A DNA stretch of 9,125 nt from BM002 sp050123975 (GCA_050123975.1 JASFGC010000132.1:1-9125); one strand, 5' to 3'. Counted from the stretch's first letter, positions 1 to 5,881 are shown. Translations and numbers: made by a program. Notes: a model not told the origin generated them from the letters alone.

Positions 1-177
1 CGAGGCGGTGTCAAAGTTGGGACTTTTCCAGGGCTTGTGGTAGTAACCCGACTTATTGGTGGCAAGAATCCGCACTACCTGCGTGTCAATCCGGGAGTTG
101 GGTTGCCTGCCATAGCAAAGAGAGCCAAGGAGGAAGAAAGTCAGTGTAAGCAAGATAGAAATAGTCCTGTACTGCAT
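1..177 (-). CDS. N-terminus of a secreted protein, probably a Deg/HtrA-type serine peptidase (cut by window edge)
   Basis: The reverse strand reads open for 59 codons from an ATG at 177 to the window edge. An AAGGAG motif lies 9-10 bases upstream of the ATG. The first 23 residues form a classic Sec signal peptide: MQYR, then a hydrophobic core (ISILLTLTFFLLGSL) and a likely signal peptidase I site after CYG. The mature part contains VVRILATNKSGYYHKPW followed by a PNFDTAS segment. From memory of the family, this resembles the stretch just before the GSGF strand of trypsin-like Deg/HtrA (S1C) peptidases, where a VV-x-I strand and a PW pair precede the catalytic domain. No catalytic residues are inside the window, so the family is an inference; the secreted coding start is well supported. 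It is divergent from the thiolase gene, with a 564-bp gap. Confidence 0.6.
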   Translation of the reverse strand, partial: MQYRTISILLTLTFFLLGSLCYGRQPNSRIDTQVVRILATNKSGYYHKPWKSPNFDTAS

Positions 178-320
178 TCTTAGAGGCTCCTTTCATAATT
201 TACTCTTTCTAGAAGAATACCAAAAGTACGATAATTTGTAATATCCAAATACTCCTATGTATTTAGTTTCGCACAATAGCTACATGCCCCCTCTCTCCTC
301 AAAAGACTGGGTGGCAATGT

Positions 321-440
321 GTCATCCCGGCCAAGTCCGGCAACGGCGGACGTGAGCCGGGATCCAGAAAGAATCTGATTATATGAACCTACACTGGATT
401 CCGGATCTCGTCCGCTTAGGCGGCCTCGTCCGGAATGACG
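321..440. repeat. 120-bp dispersed inverted-repeat element, copy 1
   Basis: The block starts GTCATCCCGG and ends CCGGAATGAC(G), giving imperfect terminal inverted repeats. Each half contains its own palindrome: a CCCGGC...GCCGGGATCCAG part and a CTGGATTCCGGA...TCCGGAATGAC part. A homologous copy lies in opposite orientation at 5005-5125. The structure resembles the small non-coding GTCAT-ended palindromic repeats scattered through many bacterial genomes. No reading frame or transposase is present, so any movement would need help in trans. Confidence 0.8.
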
Positions 441-484
441 GATTCGACGAATTGTGACATAGTTTCCAAGGGAAGAACAGGTTT

Positions 485-526
485 TTGAGGGATTGAGTTA
501 ATTGTCGTTTTAGGTATTGAGGGATT
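485..526 (+). repeat. Pair of 10-bp direct repeats upstream of the thiolase promoter
   Basis: TTGAGGGATT occurs at 485-494 and again at 517-526, 32 bp apart start to start, close to three helical turns. The pair lies 36-77 bp upstream of the -35 hexamer at 562, where an activator could bind. No regulator family can be named from this, and chance is possible because T-rich and GGG-rich words are common here. Confidence 0.35.
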
Positions 527-561
527 ACAACGCTTGTCACTCATCAATGTCGGCAAAAATC

Positions 562-590
562 TTGACAGTATCTTCATACCGTGCTATCAG
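562..590 (+). promoter_or_regulatory. Sigma-70-type promoter for the thiolase gene
   Basis: A perfect -35 hexamer TTGACA (562-567) is followed by a 17-bp spacer and TATCAG (585-590), which matches TATAAT at four of six positions. Transcription would start near 597, giving a leader of about 145 nt before the ATG at 742. It is the best sigma-70-type match noticed in this gap, and the palindrome at 597-616 sits exactly on the predicted start site. Confidence 0.55.
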
Positions 591-596
591 TTTAGC

Positions 597-616
597 CTGA
601 CTGAGCGCTCGTTCAG
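597..616. promoter_or_regulatory. Palindromic operator, FadR (TetR-family)-like
   Basis: CTGACTGAGCGCTCGTTCAG is a 20-bp palindrome matching its own reverse complement at 16 of 20 positions: CTGA-N2-GAGCGCTC-N2-TCAG. Its inner 18 bases have the layout TGAnTGA-N4-TCnTTCA. As I remember it, this is the layout of the Bacillus-type FadR box, a TetR-family repressor of fatty-acid degradation genes relieved by long-chain acyl-CoA. The site overlaps the predicted transcription start, as expected for repression. The assignment to an acyl-CoA-responsive TetR regulator is inference; no such regulator is encoded in the window. Confidence 0.5.
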
Positions 617-620
617 TGAA

Positions 621-701
621 GGCATAGAGCATGGAGCATGGAGCATAGAGTAGAAAAAATTTAATGTATTACTCTATGCCCTTTGCCCTATGCCCTATGC
701 T
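621..701. repeat. Heptad-repeat hairpin in the thiolase leader
   Basis: Two 32-nt arms (621-652 and 670-701) are inverted copies matching at 25 of 32 positions, separated by a 17-nt AT-rich loop. Each arm is a 7-bp tandem array: units such as GGCATAG and AGCATGG on the left, TGCCCTA on the right. The block lies between the predicted transcription start (about 597) and the Shine-Dalgarno at 731, so the mRNA leader should fold into a long imperfect hairpin ending 29 nt before the ribosome site. Confidence 0.8.
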
Positions 702-741
702 ATGATGCTTCAAAAAACGATGAAAAAAAGAGGAGATTAGT

Positions 742-1917
742 ATGAGAGAAGCGGTCATCGTGAGCGCTGTGCGTACTCCCATAGGCAACTTCAATGGTAC
801 GTTGAGTGCTTTTGGTGCGACCCAATTGGGTGCACTTGTGATCGAGGAGGCGATAAAACGAGCCGGGATCGCCAAGGAAGATGTCAATGAGGTAAACATG
901 GGGATCGTCCTGCCCTGCGGCTATGGCCAAAATCCGGCACGACAGGCCGCGATTAAGGCTGGTTTACCTTGGGAAGCGGAGAGTCTCACCATCAACAAAG
1001 TCTGTGGTTCTGGTCTGAAAGCTGTGATGCTGGCAGCCCAAGCCATCCAAATAGGTGATGCCGACGTGGCAGTTGCCGGGGGCATGGAGAGCATGAGTCA
1101 GGCACCATATTATCTTGAAAAGGCGCGATTCGGTTACCGCCTCGGCAATGCTACCCTTCATGACCATATGTTGCATGACGGTTTGTGGGATATCGTCAAT
1201 GATTTCCACATGGGCATGTCCAATGAACTCTGTTCGGAAAAATATAATGCCAGCCGGGAGGATCAGGACCGATACGCGGAAGAATCTTACCGACGTGCCC
1301 TAGCCGCCATTGCGGCTGGCAAATTTCAAGACGAAATCGTGCCTGTTTCAATACCGCAAAAGAAAGGAGACCCTATTCTGTTCAGCCAGGATGAATGCCC
1401 CAGGGAAACTTCCTACGAAAGTCTTGCCCGTTTGAAACCAGTTTTCAAAGAAGGTGGAGTCACCACCCCGGGCAATGCTTCAATCATTAGCGACGGTGCT
1501 GCCGCCGTGGTAGTGATGGCACGAGAAAAGGCCGAAGCTTTAGGCTGCCAAGTCTTGGCGACCATTGGCGCTCAAGCCTCTGCGGGAATCGATGCCAAGT
1601 ACCTGCTTGTTGCCCCAATCCTGAGCATTCCAAAATGTCTCAACAAAGAAGGTATCAGCCAGGAAGATGTAAATCTCTTCGAAATTAATGAGGCCTTCAG
1701 CGGCTCCACCGTAGCGGTTTTGAAGGAGCTGCAGTTGGATCCGGCCAAAGTGAACGTAAACGGTGGTAGTGTGGCCCTGGGACACCCCATTGGTGCGAGC
1801 GGTAGCAGAGTACTTGTCACCCTGCTTCATGAAATGATCAAACAAGACAAAAAAACAGGATTAGCCTCCCTTTGCCTCGGCGGTGGCGAGTCGGTGGCCA
1901 TGGTAGTGAAAAGATAG
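742..1917 (+). CDS. Acetyl-CoA C-acetyltransferase (thiolase)
   Basis: A 391-residue thiolase II, the usual family length. It condenses two acetyl-CoA to acetoacetyl-CoA, or cleaves acetoacetyl-CoA in degradation. The N-terminus has the REAVIVSAVRTPIGNFNG motif. Catalytic residues fall at standard positions: nucleophile Cys88 in NKVCGSGLKA, His348 in GGSVALGHPIGASGSR, and Cys378 in SLCLGGGES. NEAF, of the usual oxyanion-hole region, is also present. The final glycine-rich loop reads GGGES where most relatives have GGG-x-G, a small oddity that need not abolish activity. AGGAG at 731-735, 6 nt before the ATG, fixes the start. A repressible promoter and hairpin leader precede it. The hbd-like gene 216 bp downstream catalyses the next step. 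Acetoacetyl-CoA is the likeliest substrate, but longer 3-ketoacyl-CoA cannot be excluded. Confidence 0.93.
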   Translation: MREAVIVSAVRTPIGNFNGTLSAFGATQLGALVIEEAIKRAGIAKEDVNEVNMGIVLPCGYGQNPARQAAIKAGLPWEAESLTINKVCGSGLKAVMLAAQAIQIGDADVAVAGGMESMSQAPYYLEKARFGYRLGNATLHDHMLHDGLWDIVNDFHMGMSNELCSEKYNASREDQDRYAEESYRRALAAIAAGKFQDEIVPVSIPQKKGDPILFSQDECPRETSYESLARLKPVFKEGGVTTPGNASIISDGAAAVVVMAREKAEALGCQVLATIGAQASAGIDAKYLLVAPILSIPKCLNKEGISQEDVNLFEINEAFSGSTVAVLKELQLDPAKVNVNGGSVALGHPIGASGSRVLVTLLHEMIKQDKKTGLASLCLGGGESVAMVVKR

Positions 1918-2076
1918 AAATTCGAAATTCGAATATCGAAATCCGAAACAATTTTCAAATTTTCAAAATCCGAATGACCAAAACTCAGATTCCTTATCTC
2001 AATCATCATTGTTTTGAACATTGAAAAATTTGAATTTCGAATTTGTTTCGTGCTTCGTGCTTCGGATTTCGGATTT
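1918..2076. repeat. Heptad-repeat block between thiolase and dehydrogenase
   Basis: Directly after the thiolase TAG begins a 7-bp array of about five units (AAATTCG, AATATCG, AAATCCG types, 1918-1952). A second array of CGTGCTT and CGGATTT units occupies 2049-2076. The left part and the segment from about 2020 are partly inverted copies of each other (CGAATTTGTTTCG against CGAAACAATTTTC-type words). No terminator with a T-run is present, so read-through from thiolase into the dehydrogenase is possible. Confidence 0.75.
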
Positions 2077-2133
2077 GAGACTGCCGTTTAGGATTTAAAC
2101 CAACTTTAAAGTAACGAGGTGGGAGAATTGACT

Positions 2134-2985
2134 ATGGAGGTACAGACTCTGGGCGTCGTGGGTGCTGGTCTCATGGGAAATGGTATTGCTCAGGTTGCGG
2201 CCATGAGCGGCCTGCAGGTCATAATGAGCGACATTCAGGACGAGTTTGTCCAGCGAGGTTTGGAAAACATCAACAAAGTCTTGAGTCGCAGTGTGGATAA
2301 AGAGAAAATAAGCGGCGAGGAAAAAGACGCCATCTTGGCCCGAATCAAGACTACCGTTGACAACAACGACATGTCAGCGGCTGACTTCGTTGTAGAAGCT
2401 GCAACGGAAAACGAACCCCTGAAATTCCAGATTTTCAGAGATCTTGATGAAATCTGCCGGCCGAAAGTAATTCTCGCCACCAATACCTCTTCTATTCCCA
2501 TCGGCCGCATTGCAGCGCAAACCCAACGTCCTGAGAAGGTCATCGGCATGCACTTTATGAACCCCGTCCCCGTCATGAAGCTCGTGGAAGTGATTCCCGG
2601 ACTCGCCACATCAGATGACACCTTTAAGACCACCTGGGATTTGGCCGGCAAATTCGGCAAGACTCCGGTCAAAGCCAACGACTATCCGGCCTTCATTGCC
2701 AACAGAATCCTCATGCCCATGATAAACGAGGCCATCTACTGCCTCTACCACGATGTGGGTACGCGAGATGATATAGATACGGTGATGAAATTAGGAATGA
2801 ACCACCCTATGGGTCCTTTGGCTCTAGCGGACCTCATTGGCTTGGATACTTGTCTTGCTATTATGGAAACCCTCTACCATGGCTTCTCTGATTCAAAGTA
2901 CCGGCCGTGCCCTTTGCTGCGCAAGTATGTGGAAGCCGGTTGGTTGGGACGAAAGACTGGGCGGGGGTTTTATGAGTACGAATAA
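2134..2985 (+). CDS. hbd: 3-hydroxybutyryl-CoA dehydrogenase
   Basis: A 283-residue 3-hydroxyacyl-CoA dehydrogenase of the short single-function type. It interconverts acetoacetyl-CoA and 3-hydroxybutyryl-CoA with NAD(P)(H). The Rossmann motif GVVGAGLMGNGIAQ is at residues 7-20, with Asp33 (MSDI) at the end of the second strand, which usually favours NAD. The catalytic set is complete: Ser119 (TNTSS), His140 (GMHFMNP), Glu152 (KLVEVIP) and Asn190 (IANRILMP). The C-terminal helical domain has NHPMGPLALADLIGLD and ends in GRKTGRGFYEYE. An in-frame GTG at 2119 would add five residues but lacks a ribosome site, while GGAG at 2122-2125 lies 8 nt before the ATG at 2134; 283 residues is also the normal length. 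It is probably cotranscribed with the thiolase. Enoyl-CoA hydratase and acyl-CoA dehydrogenase genes, often neighbours, are absent here. Confidence 0.92.
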   Translation: MEVQTLGVVGAGLMGNGIAQVAAMSGLQVIMSDIQDEFVQRGLENINKVLSRSVDKEKISGEEKDAILARIKTTVDNNDMSAADFVVEAATENEPLKFQIFRDLDEICRPKVILATNTSSIPIGRIAAQTQRPEKVIGMHFMNPVPVMKLVEVIPGLATSDDTFKTTWDLAGKFGKTPVKANDYPAFIANRILMPMINEAIYCLYHDVGTRDDIDTVMKLGMNHPMGPLALADLIGLDTCLAIMETLYHGFSDSKYRPCPLLRKYVEAGWLGRKTGRGFYEYE

Positions 2986-3028
2986 AGGTCAGTGGTAAGA
3001 GGTTAGAGGACAGAAGAAAGAAGGACAT

Positions 3029-3118
3029 TTGTCAGTTGTCCGTGGTCCGTAGTCCGTTGCTAAAAGATATATGGAAAAAAGTAATCGTCTTTTACTCTAT
3101 GCCCTCTGCCCTATGCTC
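3029..3118 (+). repeat. Composite heptad repeat, copy 1
   Basis: A 7-bp array of TTGTCCG-type units (3029-3056) is followed by TTGC, about 35 bp of A/T-rich sequence with GTAATCGTCTTTTA, and a second array of CTCTATG/CCCTATG units (3095-3115). The same order appears inverted at 5785-5881 and, more diverged in the middle, in direct orientation at 8927-9030. The block lies in the convergent gap between the dehydrogenase and the FHA-CNB gene. Confidence 0.8.
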
Positions 3119-3120
3119 TC

Positions 3121-3195
3121 CTCAATTCGAAATTGTCCTACGGACTCCCACCCTTCGGGCGGGTCCCCAGTTTCGCAATTCGAAATTCGCAATTA
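3121..3195. repeat. Left member of the inverted-repeat pair bracketing the FHA-CNB gene
   Basis: The block holds GTCC-TAC-GGAC and CCCACCC-TTC-GGGCGGG mini-hairpins (the second at 3147-3163), then GTCCCCAGTTTCGC and an AATTCG heptad array. It matches the reverse complement of 4196-4280 over most of its length. Its edge reaches the stop codon of the FHA-CNB gene (TAA, 3195-3193). The GC hairpin might help end transcripts from either side but has no T-run. Confidence 0.75.
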
Positions 3196-4023
3196 GGGTA
3201 GTAGTTCAGGTTTCGTCAATCCTATCTCCGCAAGTTTCTCCAGCGTGTCCTTTTTGCGAATCTTGTGATATTCCTCCAAGACTTCCTTGACGGCCTGATT
3301 TTGCTCTATAACTTTTGCCATACTATCATAACTAAGCTCGACTACGACGCTCAGCTCCAGGGCCGCCACCGAGCTTGAACGACGTTTGCCGCTGACAAAT
3401 GACATCTCGCCAAAAAATTGACCCACCCCCAATGTTGCTAATTCCAACTCATTGTTACCATTATCTCTGGTGAATACCTTTACCCGGCCATCCAGTATGA
3501 CATATACTGAACGTCCTGAATCTCCCTCCCGTATGATGGTCTCTCCTGTACTAAATACATGCATGGTGGCGTCCTCCGCCAACTCCTCGCGTTCTGTCTC
3601 CTGGAGGGGAGCAAAAAAGGGAATCTTAGAGATGACATCCATGAGTCGCACAGACCTTCGGTCTGTTCCAACTGAGCTGGTTGGCGAGACAAACTCCAAG
3701 GTTGTTTGCAGAGTATCCTTGGACTCTCTAATTTCCCTTTCGACCACAACAAAGGAAGTTTTCCCTATCTGGAAGGTGTCCCCAGGACTGAGAGAGATTT
3801 TTTCTACCCGCTTACCACTCGCGATGATGCCGTTGGTGCTTCCTAAATCCTCAACCACCCAAGATCCTTCCTCATGGTGTACTTTGGCGTGATAGCGTGA
3901 GGCCGTAGGATCCGGCAGTGGGATCAAATTACCAGGGTCGCGGCCAATGGTCGTGGTTTCCAACAGTGGGTAAATTGTCTGCTGGTAAGATCCTGTCTGA
4001 AATACCAAGTAAACTCGTTTCAT
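3193..4023 (-). CDS. FHA domain plus cyclic-nucleotide-binding domain signalling protein
   Basis: A 276-residue two-module cytoplasmic sensor. Residues 1-95 are a forkhead-associated (phosphothreonine-binding) domain with the full motif set: IGRD (26-29), SRYH (42-45) and DLGSTNG (59-65). After a Ser/Thr-rich linker (about 96-125), residues 128-240 form a cNMP-binding domain: FSTGETIIREGD, VYVILDGRVKVF, and the phosphate-binding cassette FGEM (204-207) with Arg215 in RRSSSV. The cassette's usual RAA/RTA is RSS here, but the phosphate-contacting Arg is kept. The tail is a charged helix with no helix-turn-helix, kinase or other output domain, so this is not a CRP-type transcription factor. It more likely docks to a phosphorylated partner under cAMP, cGMP or another ligand; ligand and partner are unknown. 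GAGG lies 8 nt before the ATG. A sigma-54 promoter lies about 75 bp upstream. Confidence 0.88.
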   Translation of the reverse strand: MKRVYLVFQTGSYQQTIYPLLETTTIGRDPGNLIPLPDPTASRYHAKVHHEEGSWVVEDLGSTNGIIASGKRVEKISLSPGDTFQIGKTSFVVVEREIRESKDTLQTTLEFVSPTSSVGTDRRSVRLMDVISKIPFFAPLQETEREELAEDATMHVFSTGETIIREGDSGRSVYVILDGRVKVFTRDNGNNELELATLGVGQFFGEMSFVSGKRRSSSVAALELSVVVELSYDSMAKVIEQNQAVKEVLEEYHKIRKKDTLEKLAEIGLTKPELLP

Positions 4024-4095
4024 CGGTCTGCCCTCAAAATTCTATCCCGGCTTATCCGGCTAGCGATTAACTCTTGCCTTACCTGGATGTCATTC

Positions 4096-4111
4096 GCAAT
4101 AATAGTGCCAA
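4096..4111 (-). promoter_or_regulatory. Sigma-54 (RpoN) promoter for the FHA-CNB gene
   Basis: The minus strand reads TTGGCAC-TATTA-TTGC: a perfect -24 element (TGGCAC), five-base spacer and -12 element (TTGC), so GG and GC are exactly ten bases apart. Transcription should start near 4085, leaving about 60 nt before the ATG at 4023. Such promoters need an AAA+ enhancer-binding protein; none is encoded here, and no clear upstream binding palindrome was found in 4112-4195. Confidence 0.7.
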
Positions 4112-4195
4112 CCCTTGATGCTCTGCCCGAATGTCCAATGCATTTTCTATTCGAGACCGTGATGAAGGGCGTTCCAGCGGAGAGATTTTAGCAGG

Positions 4196-4280
4196 CAGAA
4201 ATTTCGAATTGCGGATTGCGAATTGCGAAACTGGGGACCCGCCCGTAGGGTGGGGAGTCCGAAGGACCAATTGCGAAATT
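4196..4280. repeat. Right member of the inverted-repeat pair bracketing the FHA-CNB gene
   Basis: This block begins with a 7-bp array (TCGAATT, GCGGATT, GCGAAAC types, 4204-4231). It continues with CTGGGGACCCGCCC-GTA-GGGTGGGG and a GTCC-GAA-GGAC mini-hairpin. It is the reverse complement of 3121-3195 with scattered changes. The loop triplets of the two mini-hairpins (TAC, TTC) are swapped between the copies while the stems are kept. Confidence 0.75.
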
Positions 4281-4318
4281 ACTAGGCGCGATGTCTGTCC
4301 TCCGACAGCTTGTTAATA

Positions 4319-4381
4319 CCCTATGCCCTATGCTCTTTGCTCTATGCCCCAGACCTTGTGCCTTGCGCCTTAAGCCTTGCG
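4319..4381 (+). repeat. Nine consecutive heptads of two different families in one phase
   Basis: Exactly 63 bp split into nine 7-mers without slip. The first five are CCCTATG/CTCTATG types, the last of them (CCCCAGA) degenerate. The last four are CCTTGTG/CCTTGCG/CCTTAAG types. It sits in the leader region of the GNAT gene, about 80 bp before its start. Confidence 0.8.
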
Positions 4382-4461
4382 CCACAATGCAACTGGATTT
4401 TGGCCCCAGGCTCTTCACTACGTGATCACCATGTATACCGTGCCTAAGGAGACAAACGCTT

Positions 4462-4959
4462 ATGATTCGTAAGTGTGATGATACTGATTTCGAGACAATA
4501 TACGAGATTATCAACGACGGTGCTGAGGCCTACAAGGGGGTAATCCCGGCAGATCGACTAAAAGAACCCTACATGGACAGAGATGAGCTCAGACACGAAA
4601 TCGAGGCTGGTGTGGAATTTTGGGGCTATGAAGAGGCTGGTGAATTGCTTGGAGTGATGGGAATTCAAGACGTACTCGATGTTACCCTCATTAGGCACGC
4701 CTACGTCCGCACTGACAGACAAAAAAAGGGCGTAGGCGGAAAACTGCTGATGCACCTACGTACAATGACGTCACGCCCAATTCTACTCGGCACCTGGGCC
4801 GATGCTTCCTGGGCCATCCGCTTCTATGAAAAACATGGATTTAGAGTTGTCACGGTGGAGGAGAAAAACCGGCTGTTAAAAAAATATTGGTCAATACCTG
4901 ACCGACAAATCGAAACCTCGGTCGTCTTGGCAGAAGAAGATTGGTCTGATGAGCCCTAA
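4462..4959 (+). CDS. GNAT-family N-acetyltransferase
   Basis: A 165-residue single-domain GNAT protein, normal family length, transferring an acetyl group from acetyl-CoA to an unidentified amine. Motif A is visible as RHAYVRTDRQKKGVGGKLL: beta-4 strand then Q87-x-x-G90-x-G92, the pyrophosphate-binding loop. Motif B is WADASWAIRFYEKHGF, with the conserved FYEKHGF helix-strand turn. The N-terminal IRKCDDTDFETIYEIINDGAEAYKGVIP is typical of the acceptor-side region. AAGGAG (4446-4451) lies 10 nt before the ATG. It is divergent from the FHA-CNB gene and 272 bp before the DUF6125-like gene. The TAA stop overlaps the first base of a C6 repeat end (4959-4974). The substrate cannot be told from sequence; small metabolites or antibiotics are the usual substrates of such lone GNATs. 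Confidence 0.88.
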   Translation: MIRKCDDTDFETIYEIINDGAEAYKGVIPADRLKEPYMDRDELRHEIEAGVEFWGYEEAGELLGVMGIQDVLDVTLIRHAYVRTDRQKKGVGGKLLMHLRTMTSRPILLGTWADASWAIRFYEKHGFRVVTVEEKNRLLKKYWSIPDRQIETSVVLAEEDWSDEP

Positions 4960-4974
4960 AATCCCCCCTACCCC
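4959..4974 (+). repeat. Fragment of the C6/G6 element end
   Basis: AAATCCCCCCTACCCC matches the left end of the complete element at 7087 (AAATCCCCCCTAACCCC) with one base missing. It starts at the last base of the GNAT stop codon. No matching right end lies nearby, so it looks like a solo end or remnant. Confidence 0.5.
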
Positions 4975-5004
4975 TGTGAGACAGTATCACCATTTACTGA
5001 AGCC

Positions 5005-5125
5005 GTCATTCCGGACGAGCTCCGCTTCGCGGAGTGAGATCCGGAATCCAGTGAAACCTCTATATAGTCTGATTCTTACTGGATCCCGGCTCGCGTCCGC
5101 CGCAGGCGGACTTGGCCGGGATGAC
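5005..5125. repeat. 121-bp dispersed inverted-repeat element, copy 2
   Basis: This is the opposite-orientation homologue of 321-440: it starts GTCATTCCGG and ends CCGGGATGAC. The inner CCGGAATCCAGT and ACTGGATCCCGG junctions are kept. Differences concentrate in the loops (for example a GCTTCGCGGAG loop here), with stems largely preserved. It fills the gap between the GNAT and DUF6125-like genes. Confidence 0.8.
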
Positions 5126-5142
5126 GTATTGTGAGTAAGCCT

Positions 5143-5171
5143 TTGAGATGAAGGGAAGTAATCATTAGATT
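5143..5171 (+). promoter_or_regulatory. Possible sigma-70 promoter for the DUF6125-like gene
   Basis: TTGAGA (5143-5148; five of six to consensus), a 17-bp spacer and TAGATT (5166-5171; four of six). The predicted start is near 5178, about 54 nt before the ATG at 5232. It lies just outside the inverted-repeat element, in otherwise unique sequence. Confidence 0.4.
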
Positions 5172-5231
5172 TTGCCTCCTTCCATACCGTATAGCCTGGA
5201 ACCAACAGAATAAAGAGGAGTAGGAGACATA

Positions 5232-5726
5232 ATGATGCTCAAACTGACTGACAAACAAATTGGTGAATACTACAAGCGCAGTTACACGGCCGTTGACGGA
5301 CTCTGGTTCATGAAAGCCGAAGAAAGATACGGTTTTGACACTGCTCTCGACATCGATGACGATGTCTGGAAGGTCATGCCAAAAATCCAGGCTCGAAAGC
5401 TGAAATCCATGGGAAACGTAACAGATGGTTTGGATGGGCTTCGAGAATGTCTGACAACCAAGCTCACCCTCGATGGCTTCACATTTGAGACCGAGCAAAG
5501 CAATGATGGCAGGTCATTGAAAATAACCTCGAGCGAATGCCCCTGGCATAACATAATGATCAAATCAGGGAGAGAACATCTTTCCGGGAAGGTAGGAACC
5601 CGAATCTGTACTACTGAATATCAGGTTTGGGCCACAGAGTTTGGCGATGACATCACCTTTGAAATCGGGGATCAAATCTGTGAAGGACACGAGTGCTGCA
5701 ACCTATTGTTCAAGGTCGCCAGGTGA
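5232..5726 (+). CDS. DUF6125-like protein, related to amino-thiazoline-carboxylate hydrolase-type proteins
   Basis: A 164-residue soluble protein with no signal peptide. The segments YYKRSYTAVDGLWFMKAEERYGFDTALDIDD and VWKVMPKIQARKLK match my memory of the DUF6125 family of anaerobic bacteria and archaea, itself like L-2-amino-thiazoline-4-carboxylate hydrolase-type proteins; the biochemical function is unknown. The C-terminal half carries Cys103 and His106 (SECPWH), Cys126 (TRICTTEYQVWA), Cys150 (DQICEG) and Cys155-Cys156 (HECCNLLF), a spacing that could hold a metal or a reactive thiol. GGAG at 5223-5226 serves either of two adjacent ATGs (5 nt to 5232, 8 nt to 5235); the start is uncertain by one codon. 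It is downstream of GNAT on the same strand but has its own possible promoter. The family call is from memory; the coding call is secure. Confidence 0.72.
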   Translation: MMLKLTDKQIGEYYKRSYTAVDGLWFMKAEERYGFDTALDIDDDVWKVMPKIQARKLKSMGNVTDGLDGLRECLTTKLTLDGFTFETEQSNDGRSLKITSSECPWHNIMIKSGREHLSGKVGTRICTTEYQVWATEFGDDITFEIGDQICEGHECCNLLFKVAR

Positions 5727-5784
5727 GTCAAAACGAAGAAGGCATAGAGCACGGAACGTAGAGTAGAATTGCGGATTTAAGAAA

Positions 5785-5881
5785 GCATAGGGCATAGGGC
5801 ATAGAGCATAGAGTAAAAGACGATTACTCTTTTTTCATATGTCTTTTAATCTTTGAGCAACGGACAACGGACCACTGACAA
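5785..5881 (-). repeat. Composite heptad repeat, copy 2 (inverted)
   Basis: On the minus strand this reads like 3029-3118: TTGTCAG/TGGTCCG heptads, TTGC, an A/T-rich centre sharing AGTAATCGTCTTTTACTCTA with copy 1, then CTCTATG/CCCTATG heptads. On the plus strand the first array is four units of GCATAGG/GCATAGA (5785-5812). A weaker, related segment (GGCATAGAGCACGG) is at about 5741. Confidence 0.8.

Noticed and set aside
200..300. Promoter for the minus-strand secreted protein gene
   Set aside because: Only a four-of-six/four-of-six hexamer pair (TTACAA, TATTCT) was found in AT-rich sequence, no better than chance.
2119..2133. GTG start five codons upstream of the hbd ATG
   Set aside because: No Shine-Dalgarno at the right distance; the GTG overlaps the Shine-Dalgarno region of the ATG at 2134, which gives the normal protein length.
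2235..2678. 147-residue minus-strand frame inside the dehydrogenase gene
   Set aside because: Lies wholly opposite a fully conserved enzyme sequence; low-complexity Ser/Met-rich translation typical of shadows.
3147..3163. Rho-independent terminator for hbd or FHA-CNB
   Set aside because: The hairpin is GC-rich but has no T-run on either strand and belongs to a dispersed repeat; listed only as part of that repeat.
3036..3290. 84-residue plus-strand frame after the dehydrogenase
   Set aside because: It is made of composite repeat and inverted-repeat sequence, then runs antisense into the FHA-CNB gene; no ribosome site or family resemblance.
4319..4381. CRISPR-like array
   Set aside because: Units are 7 bp with no spacers and no cas genes are near; tandem heptads explain it fully.
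5076..5498. 140-residue minus-strand frame opposite the DUF6125-like gene
   Set aside because: Antisense shadow running into the inverted-repeat element; no ribosome site or recognisable motifs.
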